Source of the DNA: Streptomyces avermitilis MA-4680 = NBRC 14893
GTDB lineage: Bacteria; Actinomycetota; Actinomycetes; Streptomycetales; Streptomycetaceae
DNA: 64,000 nt
Assembly: GCF_000009765.2 (NCBI RefSeq)
Contig: NC_003155.5
Span: forward strand, 3,472,001 to 3,536,000
Reading direction: 5' to 3'
Positions 1-7,434 of this stretch are shown in pieces. Position 1 is the stretch's first letter. Each line of letters starts with the position of its first letter. Position numbers and translations under genes: made by a program. The notes beneath the pieces are model-generated. The model did not search any database and had not been told where the DNA came from. It saw nothing but the letters and a program-made list of their open reading frames with translations.

Positions 1-1
1 C

Positions 2-133
2 TCCGAGCTGCAGAACCTGAAGCGGTTCAACGACGGCGACGTCGTCGTGATGACCGCCGGCTCGCCCCCCGGCGTCCCGGGCACGACGAACATGGTGCGA
101 GTGCACCACCTGGGCGAGGGCAAGCGCGCCTGA
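2..133 (+). CDS. pyk: Pyruvate kinase, C-terminal fragment (cut by window edge)
   Basis: The reading frame enters from the left edge and ends at the TGA at 131-133, giving the last 43 residues of a protein. The segment reads VVVMTAGSPPGVPGTTNMVR and then VHHLGEGKRA. The xTAGxPxGVPGTTNxxRVH pattern is the conserved C-terminal allosteric-domain strand of pyruvate kinase, the glycolytic enzyme converting phosphoenolpyruvate and ADP to pyruvate and ATP. The N-terminal barrel and active site lie outside the window, so completeness cannot be judged. A strong terminator follows about 100 bp downstream. The assignment rests on this short motif but is distinctive. Confidence 0.88.
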   Translation, partial: SELQNLKRFNDGDVVVMTAGSPPGVPGTTNMVRVHHLGEGKRA

Positions 134-234
134 CCCGACCTGTGTACGCGCTGGAGGGCGCCCCCTGCGTGCGGGGGGCGCCCTTCGGCGTTTCACTTCG
201 ACCATGCTCCGCCGCGCCGCGAACGCCGCCGCAC

Positions 235-286
235 AGAGCTGTGGCCGGGTTCCTCGCGGTCCTGCGAGGAACCCGGCCACAGCTCT
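235..286. terminator. Bidirectional intrinsic terminator between convergent pyk and the Ser-rich gene
   Basis: A perfect 23-bp inverted repeat (235-257 with 264-286, starting AGAGCTGTGG) encloses the 6-nt loop GGTCCT. It lies between the pyk stop at 133 and the stop of the convergent gene at 320, so it can end transcription from both sides. Confidence 0.9.
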
Positions 287-319
287 TGATGCGGCTCCCG
301 GACGGGTCGGTGGGCGGCG

Positions 320-1618
320 TCAGCCGGTGATGTACTGGTGGAGCCCCGGCACGTGCAGCGTTCCGCCGAACTGGCCGGCCTGGATGACCGTCACTTTGGT
401 GAAGTAGATCAGCGGGATGTTCAGCGGCGGGGGGTTCTCCGGGTCGAACGTGACCGGGATCAGGCCGAACAGATTGCCGGAGATGCTCTCCGTGTACATG
501 ATCGTCTTGCCGTCACTGATGGTGGACTTCGTGCCCTCGCCCGCCTGGACGTGGTAGGTCTTGCCGCCGTCGCCGACGACGAGCTGGTGCAGGTCACCGA
601 TCTCGGTGCCCTGGGAGATCACGTACTTCAGGACCTTTTTGACCTTGCCGCCGGCCGTGCGCACCTTGACGACGCCCTGGTAGTCGGCACCCTCGAGCTT
701 CAGCGAACTGGCCTTGAGCGTCCAGGGGTCGTCGGGCAGGTTGATGCTGTTGTCGATACCGCCCTGGTCGTCGGTGGCGGCCTTGCAGTCCTTCGGGTCC
801 GTGGTGGAGCTCGCGGACGCCGACGGGCTGGGGGTGGCCGAGGAAGTGGCCTCGTCGGCCGCTTCCTTCGCCTTCTCCGTGGCGTCCTCGGCCGCCTTCG
901 ACGCCGTGTTCGTCGCGTCCTGCGCGGTGTCCTTGACCGTGTCGGTGACCTTGTCGGTCGTGTCCTTGACGGTGTCGGAGGTGTCCTTGCTCGCGCTCGC
1001 CGAGGCGGAGGCCGTCGGGGTGGGGGTGGCGCTCGCCGACGGGCTGTCGGGGGTGAGGACGTCCTTGATCGCGTCGCCGATTTCCTCGAGCACGTTGCCG
1101 CTGCTCTCGGACGCCGACGGGGTCGCCGTGGACGTGTCGCCGCCCGACGACTTGTCCGACGTACCGGCGGAAGACGAGGACGCGGACGCGGACGCGGACG
1201 GCGTGGGCTCGGCCTTGTCGTCGGAACCTGAATCCGACGAAGAGGTCTTGTCCGAGGACGCGGAGGCCGAGGGGCTCGGCTCCGCCGAGTCGCCCTTGTC
1301 CGACGCGTCGTCGGACGCGGAGGCGGACGGTGACGGCGTGGCCGACGCGGACGCGCCGTCCTCCAGGGCGGCGACGCAGTTCTTGTACTCGTCGGCCAAC
1401 TCGCTCTTGGACAACGGCTGGTCGTCCGCCTGGGCGAGCGTCGGCGTGAACCCCATGCCCATGAGGACCGCCGTCGGCATCGCCGCGATGGCTATCGCCT
1501 TGCCGGCAGGCATGTGGAACCTGGTGAACAGCGGCTTCCTGGGGGCCGCGTGGCGCGGTCCCGATCTCACCTGCGCCAGGGCCGAAGAGCTCTCGCCATG
1601 GACCTCATCAGCCGACAC
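320..1618 (-). CDS. Ser/Ala-rich exported or surface protein with conserved C-terminal domain (third gene of DUF6230/DUF6114 operon)
   Basis: A 432-residue protein. The GTG at 1618 is chosen because it overlaps the upstream DUF6114 stop by 11 bp, as expected for translational coupling; longer readings run into that gene. An N-terminal basic stretch is followed by a hydrophobic segment (about residues 36-62) ending in ALAQA-like residues, which reads as a late signal peptide or anchor. Then come about 220 residues of low-complexity Ser/Ala/Pro/Asp/Thr with repeated SASAS blocks and a Lys/Asp-rich middle, the expected look of a wall-spanning spacer. The last 140 residues are ordinary globular sequence, presumably the functional domain. 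I recognise no catalytic motif. The partner genes suggest a membrane or envelope complex of unknown role. Confidence 0.75.
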   Translation of the reverse strand: MSADEVHGESSSALAQVRSGPRHAAPRKPLFTRFHMPAGKAIAIAAMPTAVLMGMGFTPTLAQADDQPLSKSELADEYKNCVAALEDGASASATPSPSASASDDASDKGDSAEPSPSASASSDKTSSSDSGSDDKAEPTPSASASASSSSAGTSDKSSGGDTSTATPSASESSGNVLEEIGDAIKDVLTPDSPSASATPTPTASASASASKDTSDTVKDTTDKVTDTVKDTAQDATNTASKAAEDATEKAKEAADEATSSATPSPSASASSTTDPKDCKAATDDQGGIDNSINLPDDPWTLKASSLKLEGADYQGVVKVRTAGGKVKKVLKYVISQGTEIGDLHQLVVGDGGKTYHVQAGEGTKSTISDGKTIMYTESISGNLFGLIPVTFDPENPPPLNIPLIYFTKVTVIQAGQFGGTLHVPGLHQYITG

Positions 1619-2174
1619 GGTACCCCCCGTTGGAGTCCTCGGCCCCGGCGCCGTGCACGGGGTCCGGCAAAGGGTGTGGCTCACCGGGCCCACCGGCGGC
1701 GTTCTCCGGAGCCGTTCCCGCCCCGCCGTCGCCCGCGGGGTCCTGGCTCGCGGCACGCCGCCCGGCGTCCGCTGCCGGCTTGCCCGGCGCCCAGGAAGCG
1801 GACAGAGCGCCGCCGATCAGCGCGAACAGGAAGCCCAGGATGAAGCCACCGATGTTGGAGACCACGAGGGACACCAGAGCGAGGACGATCGCGGCGACGC
1901 CGGCGAAGATGCGCGTGGCCTGCTGGAACCACATGGTCAGGCCCAGCGTGAACAGCAGGACGCCGATGATGAGGGAGCCCGCACCCGCCGTGGTCGCCAT
2001 CGCGATCGACATCGTGCCCAGCTTGAGGGTGGCGTACGGGAAATAGGCGATCGGCACCCCGCCGAGCATGGTGAAAAGGCCCGCCCAGAACGGCCGACTG
2101 CCCCGCCAGTCACGGAATCGCAGACGCAGCCGGGTGAAGCTCCCGGCGCTCTGGACCGAAGTCTCGGCACTCAT
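1608..2174 (-). CDS. DUF6114-family integral membrane protein
   Basis: 188 residues with an ATG start and a GGGAG-type ribosome site about 10 nt upstream. After a charged N-terminus (residues 1-28) there are about four hydrophobic segments between residues 29 and 125 (WAGLFTMLGGVPIAYF, SLIIGVLLFTLGLTMWF, IFAGVAAIVLALVSLVV, GGFILGFLFALIGG). A Gly/Ala/Pro-rich cytoplasmic or exposed tail of 60 residues follows. This matches the actinobacterial DUF6114 family, normally encoded beside DUF6230 proteins. It sits between the DUF6230 gene upstream and the Ser-rich gene downstream, whose start it overlaps. The molecular function is unknown; a membrane partner of the two exported neighbours is the natural inference. 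Confidence 0.8.
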   Translation of the reverse strand: MSAETSVQSAGSFTRLRLRFRDWRGSRPFWAGLFTMLGGVPIAYFPYATLKLGTMSIAMATTAGAGSLIIGVLLFTLGLTMWFQQATRIFAGVAAIVLALVSLVVSNIGGFILGFLFALIGGALSASWAPGKPAADAGRRAASQDPAGDGGAGTAPENAAGGPGEPHPLPDPVHGAGAEDSNGGYRVG

Positions 2175-2368
2175 GGAAAACAGCTCCCTGGGTCCGGTGG
2201 AAGTACGTACCGGCTCGGCCGTAGGCGTGGAGAAGCCGGAAGATCTGAGTCTGTGAGAGTGCCCGACGCAAAGCGCCGGGCGGGGCGGCGTTCGGGGCGG
2301 AGAAGCGACGGCTTCCCCGCCCCCCTGGCCAGCTCAGCTGTCCAAGGACGCCCCTACGGCGCAAGCCG

Positions 2369-3013
2369 TCAGAAGCACTCCATCTTGGAGTCGGTACCGA
2401 GACGCATCTTCAGGCCGCTGAGCTTGAAGGTGCCGGCGGTGGTCGCCCACGCCGTCTGCTCGACGCCGTAGAGGTCGGCGGACTCCGCCTGCTGGGCGAA
2501 GCCGCCCGGCAGCGCGTTTTCGCCGCTCTTCACGGCAGGACCCCTGGTCTTGTCCTTGACCGCCACACCGATGTCGATGTTCTTGAACGTCGCGTCGGCG
2601 TCAAGCTGGGCGACATCGATGTAGAGCTTCTCGGCCTCGACCTTGTGCTTGTCGTCCGGCCCCGCGTCCAGACGGAGGTAGATCGTCTTCCCTATGAGGG
2701 GGATCTCCGTCTTGACCGACTGGCACATCTTCGTGATCTCGGCCGTGTCGAACGACGAAATCGCGACCGGACGGACCGTCTTGGTCTTTCCGTCGGTCGA
2801 CGTGTAGCCACTGTCGATACCGCCGTACTGGGCGAAGCCATCACCGTGCAGATGATCGGCACTGACCTTGAACTCCTGGCCGGAAACGCTGAACGACGCG
2901 GCCAGCGCACCCTGCGCAAGCCCGACACCAACGCAAGCAGCCGCTGCGACGCTGGGCACCATGACCACAGCGAAGCGCTTCCATCTGGTCCCGCCACGCA
3001 CCTGGGACTCCAT
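2369..3013 (-). CDS. DUF6230-family secreted protein
   Basis: 214 residues. The ATG at 3013 is preferred because AAGGAGGA lies just upstream, rather than a longer in-frame start. An N-terminal membrane segment (about residues 12-37, FAVVMVPSVAAAACVGVGLA followed by QGALAASF) looks like a signal peptide or anchor. The remainder resembles the DUF6230 family: beta-rich, Gly-containing, with only two cysteines (MCQ and the C-terminal MECF), which could form a disulphide outside the cell. It is the first gene of the three-gene leftward operon and therefore the one directly controlled by the palindrome-rich region 3014-3637. A 195-bp gap with GACGGCTT/AAGCCGTC complementarity separates it from the DUF6114 gene. 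Biological role unknown. Confidence 0.8.
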   Translation of the reverse strand: MESQVRGGTRWKRFAVVMVPSVAAAACVGVGLAQGALAASFSVSGQEFKVSADHLHGDGFAQYGGIDSGYTSTDGKTKTVRPVAISSFDTAEITKMCQSVKTEIPLIGKTIYLRLDAGPDDKHKVEAEKLYIDVAQLDADATFKNIDIGVAVKDKTRGPAVKSGENALPGGFAQQAESADLYGVEQTAWATTAGTFKLSGLKMRLGTDSKMECF

Positions 3014-3335
3014 ATTTCCTCCTTCTCGGACGTACATCTCCTGGCCCTGGCTGCCTCCTGACGGCGGCTCAACCGGGCAGGGATGGGAGAAGTGCTACGT
3101 CCTCGGGAAGGAGAGCGCAGGTACTCGGAGGCACGTACTGCGCCCGAATCACCGGCGATCACCCCCGAGCGACAACCACTGGTCGCGCCTGACACACATC
3201 ACGCACAACCTGCCGGACAGGCTCCACCGGACGGCGGAGACCCCCCTGTCCAGGAGCCGGCGCCACTGGCCGCCGTCTCCTGCTCGGTGGGGACCCAGGA
3301 AAACCCGTTGACCCGGCTGGCTGGCGGGGTACGGC

Positions 3336-3407
3336 AATGGACCGAGCGTCGCCGATCGTGGTCCATTCTCGCCGCCCCCGCAAGGGGGTTCGTTACTCGC
3401 TAGTAAC
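3336..3407 (-). promoter_or_regulatory. Cluster of inverted repeats upstream of the DUF6230 operon, including GTTACT-CGCT-AGTAAC
   Basis: Three structures in 72 bp: AATGGACC at 3336-3343 pairs with GGTCCATT at 3360-3367; CCCCC-GCAA-GGGGG forms a small hairpin at 3376-3389; GTTACT and AGTAAC at 3392-3407 form a perfect dyad with a 4-bp centre. The last looks like a dimeric repressor operator of TetR type. The 624-bp gap 3014-3637 holds no convincing gene. All flanking genes point left, so this is the control region of the DUF6230 operon. No -10/-35 pair is assigned with confidence. Confidence 0.55.
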
Positions 3408-3522
3408 GGGCGGATAACCGAACAACGACCCGCAGATATCGGCCGACAACTCTGGGTGGCGCAAAGGGAGCTGACAGATACGTTGAAGTATGGACAGAAT
3501 CCGACAGATCCCCGCCCGTGAC

Positions 3523-3564
3523 TTACTCCAAGTAACAGCGGCCGCGATTACCAAGATTTGGTAA
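3523..3564 (-). promoter_or_regulatory. Two further palindromes: TTACT-CCA-AGTAA and TTACCAA-GAT-TTGGTAA
   Basis: TTACT/AGTAA at 3523-3535 shares its half-site with the dyad at 3392-3407 but has a 3-bp centre. TTACCAA/TTGGTAA at 3548-3564 is a perfect 7-bp-arm dyad in unusually A/T-rich DNA. They lie 510-550 bp upstream of the DUF6230 start and 74-115 bp from the 3' end of the thioredoxin-like gene. Repeated dyads with shared half-sites suggest cooperative or looped repressor binding; this is inference. Confidence 0.5.
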
Positions 3565-3637
3565 AACGCGACCGCACTGTCACTTCGGCAGCAGAATTTT
3601 CACTCGGCCACCATGACTCCCAGCGTTTAGCGACTGG

Positions 3638-4624
3638 TCAGAACAACGCCCGGGCCAGCGCCCGGCGGGCCGCCGTCACCCGGGGATCATCGGCGCCGAC
3701 GACCTCGAAGAGCTCAAGAAGCCGCAGCCGTACGGCGTCCCGGTCGTCGCCCGCGGTGCGCTGCACCGTCTGGATCAGCCGCCCGAACGCGTCGTCGACA
3801 TGCCCGCCCACCAGGTCCAGGTCGGCGGCCGCGATCTGCGCCTGCGCATCGCCGGGCTTCTCGGCGGCCTCCACGCGGACCCGCTGCGGGTCCGCGTCCT
3901 GCACCCGCTGCAACAACTCGGCCTGGGCGAGGCCCAGCCTGGCCTCCGTGTTGCCCGGATCGTCGCTCAGGACGTTCTTGTACGCCTGCACCGCGCCGCC
4001 GAAGTCGCCCGCGTCCAGGGCCTGTACGGCGGCTTCGAGCAGCGCGTCGTAGGGGCCGGCCGGAATCGGCGGGGCCTCCTGGGCGGCACCCGGCTCGGCG
4101 TCGGTGGCGACGGTCAGCCCGGTGAGCCCGAAGCGCTGCTCCGCGACCTCGACGAGCTGGTCGAGTGTGCCGCGGATCTGCTGCTCGCCCGCCGCACCCT
4201 GGAAGAGGGGCAGCGCCTGCCCGGCGACGACCGCGAACACGGCCGGAATCCCCTGGACGCCGAACTGCTGCATCAGCATCTGGTTCGCGTCGACGTCGAT
4301 CTTGGCGAGGACGAACCGTCCGTTGTACTCGACGGCCAGCCGCTCCAGGACCGGGCTCAACTGCTTACAGGGCTCGCACCACTCGGCCCAGAAGTCGATG
4401 ACGACCGGGACCTCGGTGGACCGCTGCAGGACATCGCGCTCAAAACCCGCCTCGTCTACGTCGATGACGAGGCTCGATGGAGGCACAGCAGAGACGGCTG
4501 TACCCCCGCCGCCCTGCCTGGCCGCTTCGGCGCGCGCCTGCTCCGCCTTCGCCTTGGCCTCCTGGGCCGCCTTCACCGCGGCGAGGTCGACGACTCCGCT
4601 CATGGACATGTTCCGTGGCTGCAT
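3638..4624 (-). CDS. YbbN/CnoX-like thioredoxin with C-terminal TPR region
   Basis: 328 residues from the ATG at 4624, which has GGGGGAGGA upstream. A short Ala/Lys/Glu helix (residues 15-37) precedes a thioredoxin fold (about 50-160). The active site is W-C83-E-P-C86, followed by the usual IPAVF cis-proline turn. The C-terminal half (about 190-328) is Ala/Leu-rich with tetratricopeptide-like helices (ALDAGDFGGAVQAYKNVL, ARLGLAQAELL). This layout is that of YbbN-type chaperedoxins, which bind unfolded proteins and, in some species, protect them by mixed disulphides. Here both redox cysteines are present, unlike E. coli YbbN, so disulphide reductase activity is plausible. Monocistronic; no signal peptide, so cytoplasmic. 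Confidence 0.85.
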   Translation of the reverse strand: MQPRNMSMSGVVDLAAVKAAQEAKAKAEQARAEAARQGGGGTAVSAVPPSSLVIDVDEAGFERDVLQRSTEVPVVIDFWAEWCEPCKQLSPVLERLAVEYNGRFVLAKIDVDANQMLMQQFGVQGIPAVFAVVAGQALPLFQGAAGEQQIRGTLDQLVEVAEQRFGLTGLTVATDAEPGAAQEAPPIPAGPYDALLEAAVQALDAGDFGGAVQAYKNVLSDDPGNTEARLGLAQAELLQRVQDADPQRVRVEAAEKPGDAQAQIAAADLDLVGGHVDDAFGRLIQTVQRTAGDDRDAVRLRLLELFEVVGADDPRVTAARRALARALF

Positions 4625-4848
4625 GAGTACATCCTCCCCCTTCCGCGCCCGCGTGTGAAAAGCGTTGTGAAAGCCAGACTTGGCACATGATGATCGGCGC
4701 CGGGTCCCCACCTGGCGCCAGTGGTCGTCGCTCGCGTGCGAGTCACCGCGCACGAGCTTTCGCTACGAGTCGTAGCGTAACTGTCCCCGGGGGCCCGTGT
4801 GACCCACCCCCCGGTGATCTCCCTCACCACTTCACACGATCGCCGGAT

Positions 4849-5496
4849 ATGGTCGCCGACATGCAGTGCCGCACCTCCGCCCCCCGTACGGGGCGTCCAC
4901 GCAGCGCCGCCGCGGACGCCGCGATCCTGGCGGCGACGCGGGAGGCGCTGGTCGAACTCGGCTGGTCGAAGCTCACCCTCGGAGACGTGGCGACCCGCGC
5001 CGGGGTTGCAAAGACGACGCTCTATCGCCGCTGGGCGGGCAAGAACGAGCTCGTGGTGGACGCCGTGGCCGAACTCTTCGACGAGCTGGAACTGCCCGAT
5101 CTGGGCAGCCTGGCCGCGGACATCGAGGGAGTCGTCCTTCAGTTCGCGGCGATCCTGGCCCGCCCGGAGGCGCGGAGCGGGCTGATGGCGGCCGTCGCCG
5201 AGTCGACGCGCGACGACGCCCTGCGCGAGCGGATCCGCGCCTCGATCGTCGACCGCCAGAAACGGCTCGTCCTGGCCGGCCGGTCCCGCGCCCAGGCCCG
5301 CGGGGAGCTGCCGCCCGAGGAGGACGCACAGGAGGCGGCCCGCACCGTGGACCTGATCTTCGACATGGTGGCGGGTGCGGTGGTCCACCGCACCCTGGTG
5401 AGCGCGGAGCCGGTGGACGCGGCCTGGGCCCAGTCCTTCACCCGGATCCTGCTGCTGGGGCTCGCCGGGGCGTCAGCCGGCCCGCACGGCGCCTGA
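4849..5496 (+). CDS. TetR-family transcriptional regulator
   Basis: 215 residues from the ATG at 4849; an in-frame ATG at 4861 is equally possible because neither has a clear ribosome site. The N-terminal helix-turn-helix is typical (LTLGDVATRAGVAKTTLYRR, then WAGKNELVVDAV). A helical ligand-binding domain of about 130 residues with a C-terminal FDMVAGAVVHR helix follows. It is divergent from the thioredoxin-like gene and convergent with icmA. The ligand is unknown. Its closeness to icmA and to the 24-bp palindrome at the icmA start makes icmA one candidate target, but the divergent gene is another. Confidence 0.85.
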   Translation: MVADMQCRTSAPRTGRPRSAAADAAILAATREALVELGWSKLTLGDVATRAGVAKTTLYRRWAGKNELVVDAVAELFDELELPDLGSLAADIEGVVLQFAAILARPEARSGLMAAVAESTRDDALRERIRASIVDRQKRLVLAGRSRAQARGELPPEEDAQEAARTVDLIFDMVAGAVVHRTLVSAEPVDAAWAQSFTRILLLGLAGASAGPHGA

Positions 5497-5522
5497 GGAC
5501 GACGCCGTACGGGCCGTAGCGC

Positions 5523-5551
5523 GGTGCGGGGCCGCACACAGGGCCCGCACC
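5523..5551. terminator. Hairpin between convergent tetR and icmA
   Basis: GGTGCGGG at 5523-5530 pairs with CCCGCACC at 5544-5551 across a 13-nt loop, just after the TetR stop at 5496. A G/C-rich stem without a strong U-tract is usual for this genus. Confidence 0.5.
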
Positions 5552-5566
5552 GGGCGCCTGAACGTC

Positions 5567-5658
5567 TGACACCTGACTTCTGACGCCTGACTTGTGGCGC
5601 CTGACTTGTGGCGCCTGACTTGTGACGCCTGACTTCTGGCGCCCGACTTGTGGCGCCT
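5567..5658. repeat. 14-bp tandem repeat, six full units plus a partial, abutting the icmA stop codon
   Basis: Units start at 5567, 5581, 5595, 5609, 5623, 5637 and (partial) 5651. The consensus is TGGCGCCTGACTTG, with TGA/TGG and TTC/TTG variants. The last partial unit runs into the icmA TGA at 5658-5660. The array fills the gap between two convergent genes. A period of 14 bp is not a codon multiple, so the array cannot be read as a simple peptide repeat. Units are near-identical, which points to recent slippage expansion. Confidence 0.9.
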
Positions 5659-7358
5659 CAGAAACCGGCGGGCTCCGTGTAGACCCCCCACTCCTCCCGG
5701 AGGACATCGCAGATCTCGCCCAGCGTGGCCTCCGCGCGGACCGCGTCCAGCATCGGGGCGATCATGTTCGACCCGTCGCGCGCGGCGGCGAGCATCGCGT
5801 CCAGGGCCGCGGTTACGGCCGTGTCGTCGCGCCCCGACTTCCGCTCGCCCAGCACCCGCACCTGCTCGCGCTCCACCTCGTGGCTGACGCGCAGGATCTC
5901 CAGGTCGCCCGTCACGGACCCGTGGTGGACGTTGACGCCGACGACCCGCTTGTCGCCCTTCTCCAGCGCCTGCTGGTACTGGAAGGCCGACTCGGCGATC
6001 TCCCCGGTGAACCAGCCGTCCTCGATGCCGCGCAGGATGCCGGAGGTGATGGGCCCGATCGGGTGCCGCCCGTCCGGGTGGGCCCGCAGCCCGCGCTCCC
6101 TGATCTGTTCGAAGATCTTCTCGGCGTCGGCCTCGATCCGGTCGGTCAGCTGCTCCACGTACCAGGAACCGCCCAGCGGATCGGCCACGTTGGCGACGCC
6201 CGTCTCCTCCATCAGCACCTGCTGGGTGCGCAGGGCGATCTCGGCCGCCTGCTCGGACGGCAGGGCGAGGGTCTCGTCGAGGGCGTTGGTGTGCAGCGAG
6301 TTCGTCCCGCCGAGCACCGCGGCGAGGGCCTCCACGGCCGTCCGTACGACGTTGTTGTACGGCTGCTGCGCGGTGAGCGAGACGCCCGCGGTCTGGGTGT
6401 GGAAGCGCAGCCACTGCGCCTTCTCCGACTTCGCCCCGTACACGTCCCGCAGCCAGCGCGCCCAGATGCGCCGCGCCGCACGGAACTTGGCGATCTCCTC
6501 GAAGAAGTCGACGTGCGCGTCGAAGAAGAAGGAGAGCCCGGGCGCGAACACGTCCACGTCCAGGCCGCGGCTCAGCCCCAGCTCCACGTATCCGAAACCG
6601 TCGGCGAGGGTGTACGCCAGCTCCTGGGCGGCCGTGGCACCGGCCTCCCGGATGTGGTACCCGGAGACGGACAGCGGCTTGTACGCGGGGATCTTCGAGG
6701 CGCAGTGCTCCATCAGGTCGCCGATGAGCCGCAGATGGGGCTCGGGCTGGAAGAGCCACTCCTTCTGCGCGATGTACTCCTTGAAGATGTCGGTCTGGAG
6801 GGTGCCGTTGAGGACGGAGGGGTCGACGCCCTGCCGCTCGGCCGCGACCAGGTACATGCAGAAGACGGGCACGGCGGGCCCGCTGATCGTCATCGACGTC
6901 GTCACGTCACCCAGCGGGATGTCCTTGAACAGGACCTCCATGTCGGCCGCCGAGTCGATCGCGACCCCGCAGTGCCCGACCTCGCCGAGCGCGCGGCGGT
7001 CGTCGGAGTCGCGCCCCATGAGCGTCGGCATGTCGAAGGCCACGGACAGCCCACCGCCGCCGTTGGCGAGGATCTTCTTGTAGCGCTCGTTGGTCTGCTC
7101 GGCGTTGCCGAACCCGGCGAACTGCCGGATGGTCCAGGTCCGGCCCCGGTAGCCGGTCGGATACAGACCGCGCGTGAAGGGGTACTCACCCGGCCAGCCG
7201 ATCCGCTCGAAACCCTCGTACGCGTCCCCGGGCCGGGGCCCGTACGCCGGCTCCACGGGATCGCCGGAGAGCGTGGTGAAATCGGCCTCGCGCTTGCGTG
7301 AGGCGTCGTAGCGGGCCTGCCAGCGTCGGCGGCCTTCCTCGATGGCGTCAGCGTCCAT
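5658..7358 (-). CDS. icmA: Isobutyryl-CoA mutase, large (substrate-binding) subunit
   Basis: 566 residues from the ATG at 7358, the length of known IcmA. This adenosylcobalamin-dependent isomerase interconverts isobutyryl-CoA (from valine) and n-butyryl-CoA. The sequence is a methylmalonyl-CoA-mutase TIM-barrel domain without the C-terminal B12 domain, so it needs a separate small subunit (IcmB), which is not in this window. Two residues separate Icm from Mcm. The mutase Tyr of the IRQYAGF motif is Phe80 here (TIRQFAGF), and the Arg ten residues after the conserved substrate Gln (position 207 in Propionibacterium Mcm) is Gln (FKEYIAQKEW). Both are the published IcmA signature. The palindrome at 7367-7390 sits directly upstream and a tandem repeat directly downstream. 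DUF3817 and MarR genes precede it on the same strand. Confidence 0.93.
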   Translation of the reverse strand: MDADAIEEGRRRWQARYDASRKREADFTTLSGDPVEPAYGPRPGDAYEGFERIGWPGEYPFTRGLYPTGYRGRTWTIRQFAGFGNAEQTNERYKKILANGGGGLSVAFDMPTLMGRDSDDRRALGEVGHCGVAIDSAADMEVLFKDIPLGDVTTSMTISGPAVPVFCMYLVAAERQGVDPSVLNGTLQTDIFKEYIAQKEWLFQPEPHLRLIGDLMEHCASKIPAYKPLSVSGYHIREAGATAAQELAYTLADGFGYVELGLSRGLDVDVFAPGLSFFFDAHVDFFEEIAKFRAARRIWARWLRDVYGAKSEKAQWLRFHTQTAGVSLTAQQPYNNVVRTAVEALAAVLGGTNSLHTNALDETLALPSEQAAEIALRTQQVLMEETGVANVADPLGGSWYVEQLTDRIEADAEKIFEQIRERGLRAHPDGRHPIGPITSGILRGIEDGWFTGEIAESAFQYQQALEKGDKRVVGVNVHHGSVTGDLEILRVSHEVEREQVRVLGERKSGRDDTAVTAALDAMLAAARDGSNMIAPMLDAVRAEATLGEICDVLREEWGVYTEPAGF

Positions 7359-7366
7359 ACCCACGA

Positions 7367-7390
7367 ATTTACTAGGACGTCCTAGTAAAT
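7367..7390 (-). promoter_or_regulatory. 24-bp perfect palindrome at the icmA start (probable repressor operator)
   Basis: Arm ATTTACTAGGAC at 7367-7378 is followed immediately by its exact reverse complement at 7379-7390. It ends 9 bp upstream of the icmA ATG, so a bound dimer would block transcription or act at a nearly leaderless start. Candidate binders by proximity are the TetR product of 4849-5496 and the MarR product of 7839-8348. Confidence 0.75.
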
Positions 7391-7434
7391 GTCGATGGGG
7401 GACCGCCGTACGTGTACCCGTACGGCGGTGGCTA

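Noticed and set aside
5567..5658. 14-bp tandem array considered as a CRISPR or iteron origin
   Set aside because: No spacers, no Cas genes and no replication protein; the units are contiguous and shorter than CRISPR repeats.
5658..7358. Annotation as methylmalonyl-CoA mutase
   Set aside because: Phe80 and Gln replace the Tyr and Arg that bind the methylmalonyl carboxylate; length and pattern match isobutyryl-CoA mutase.
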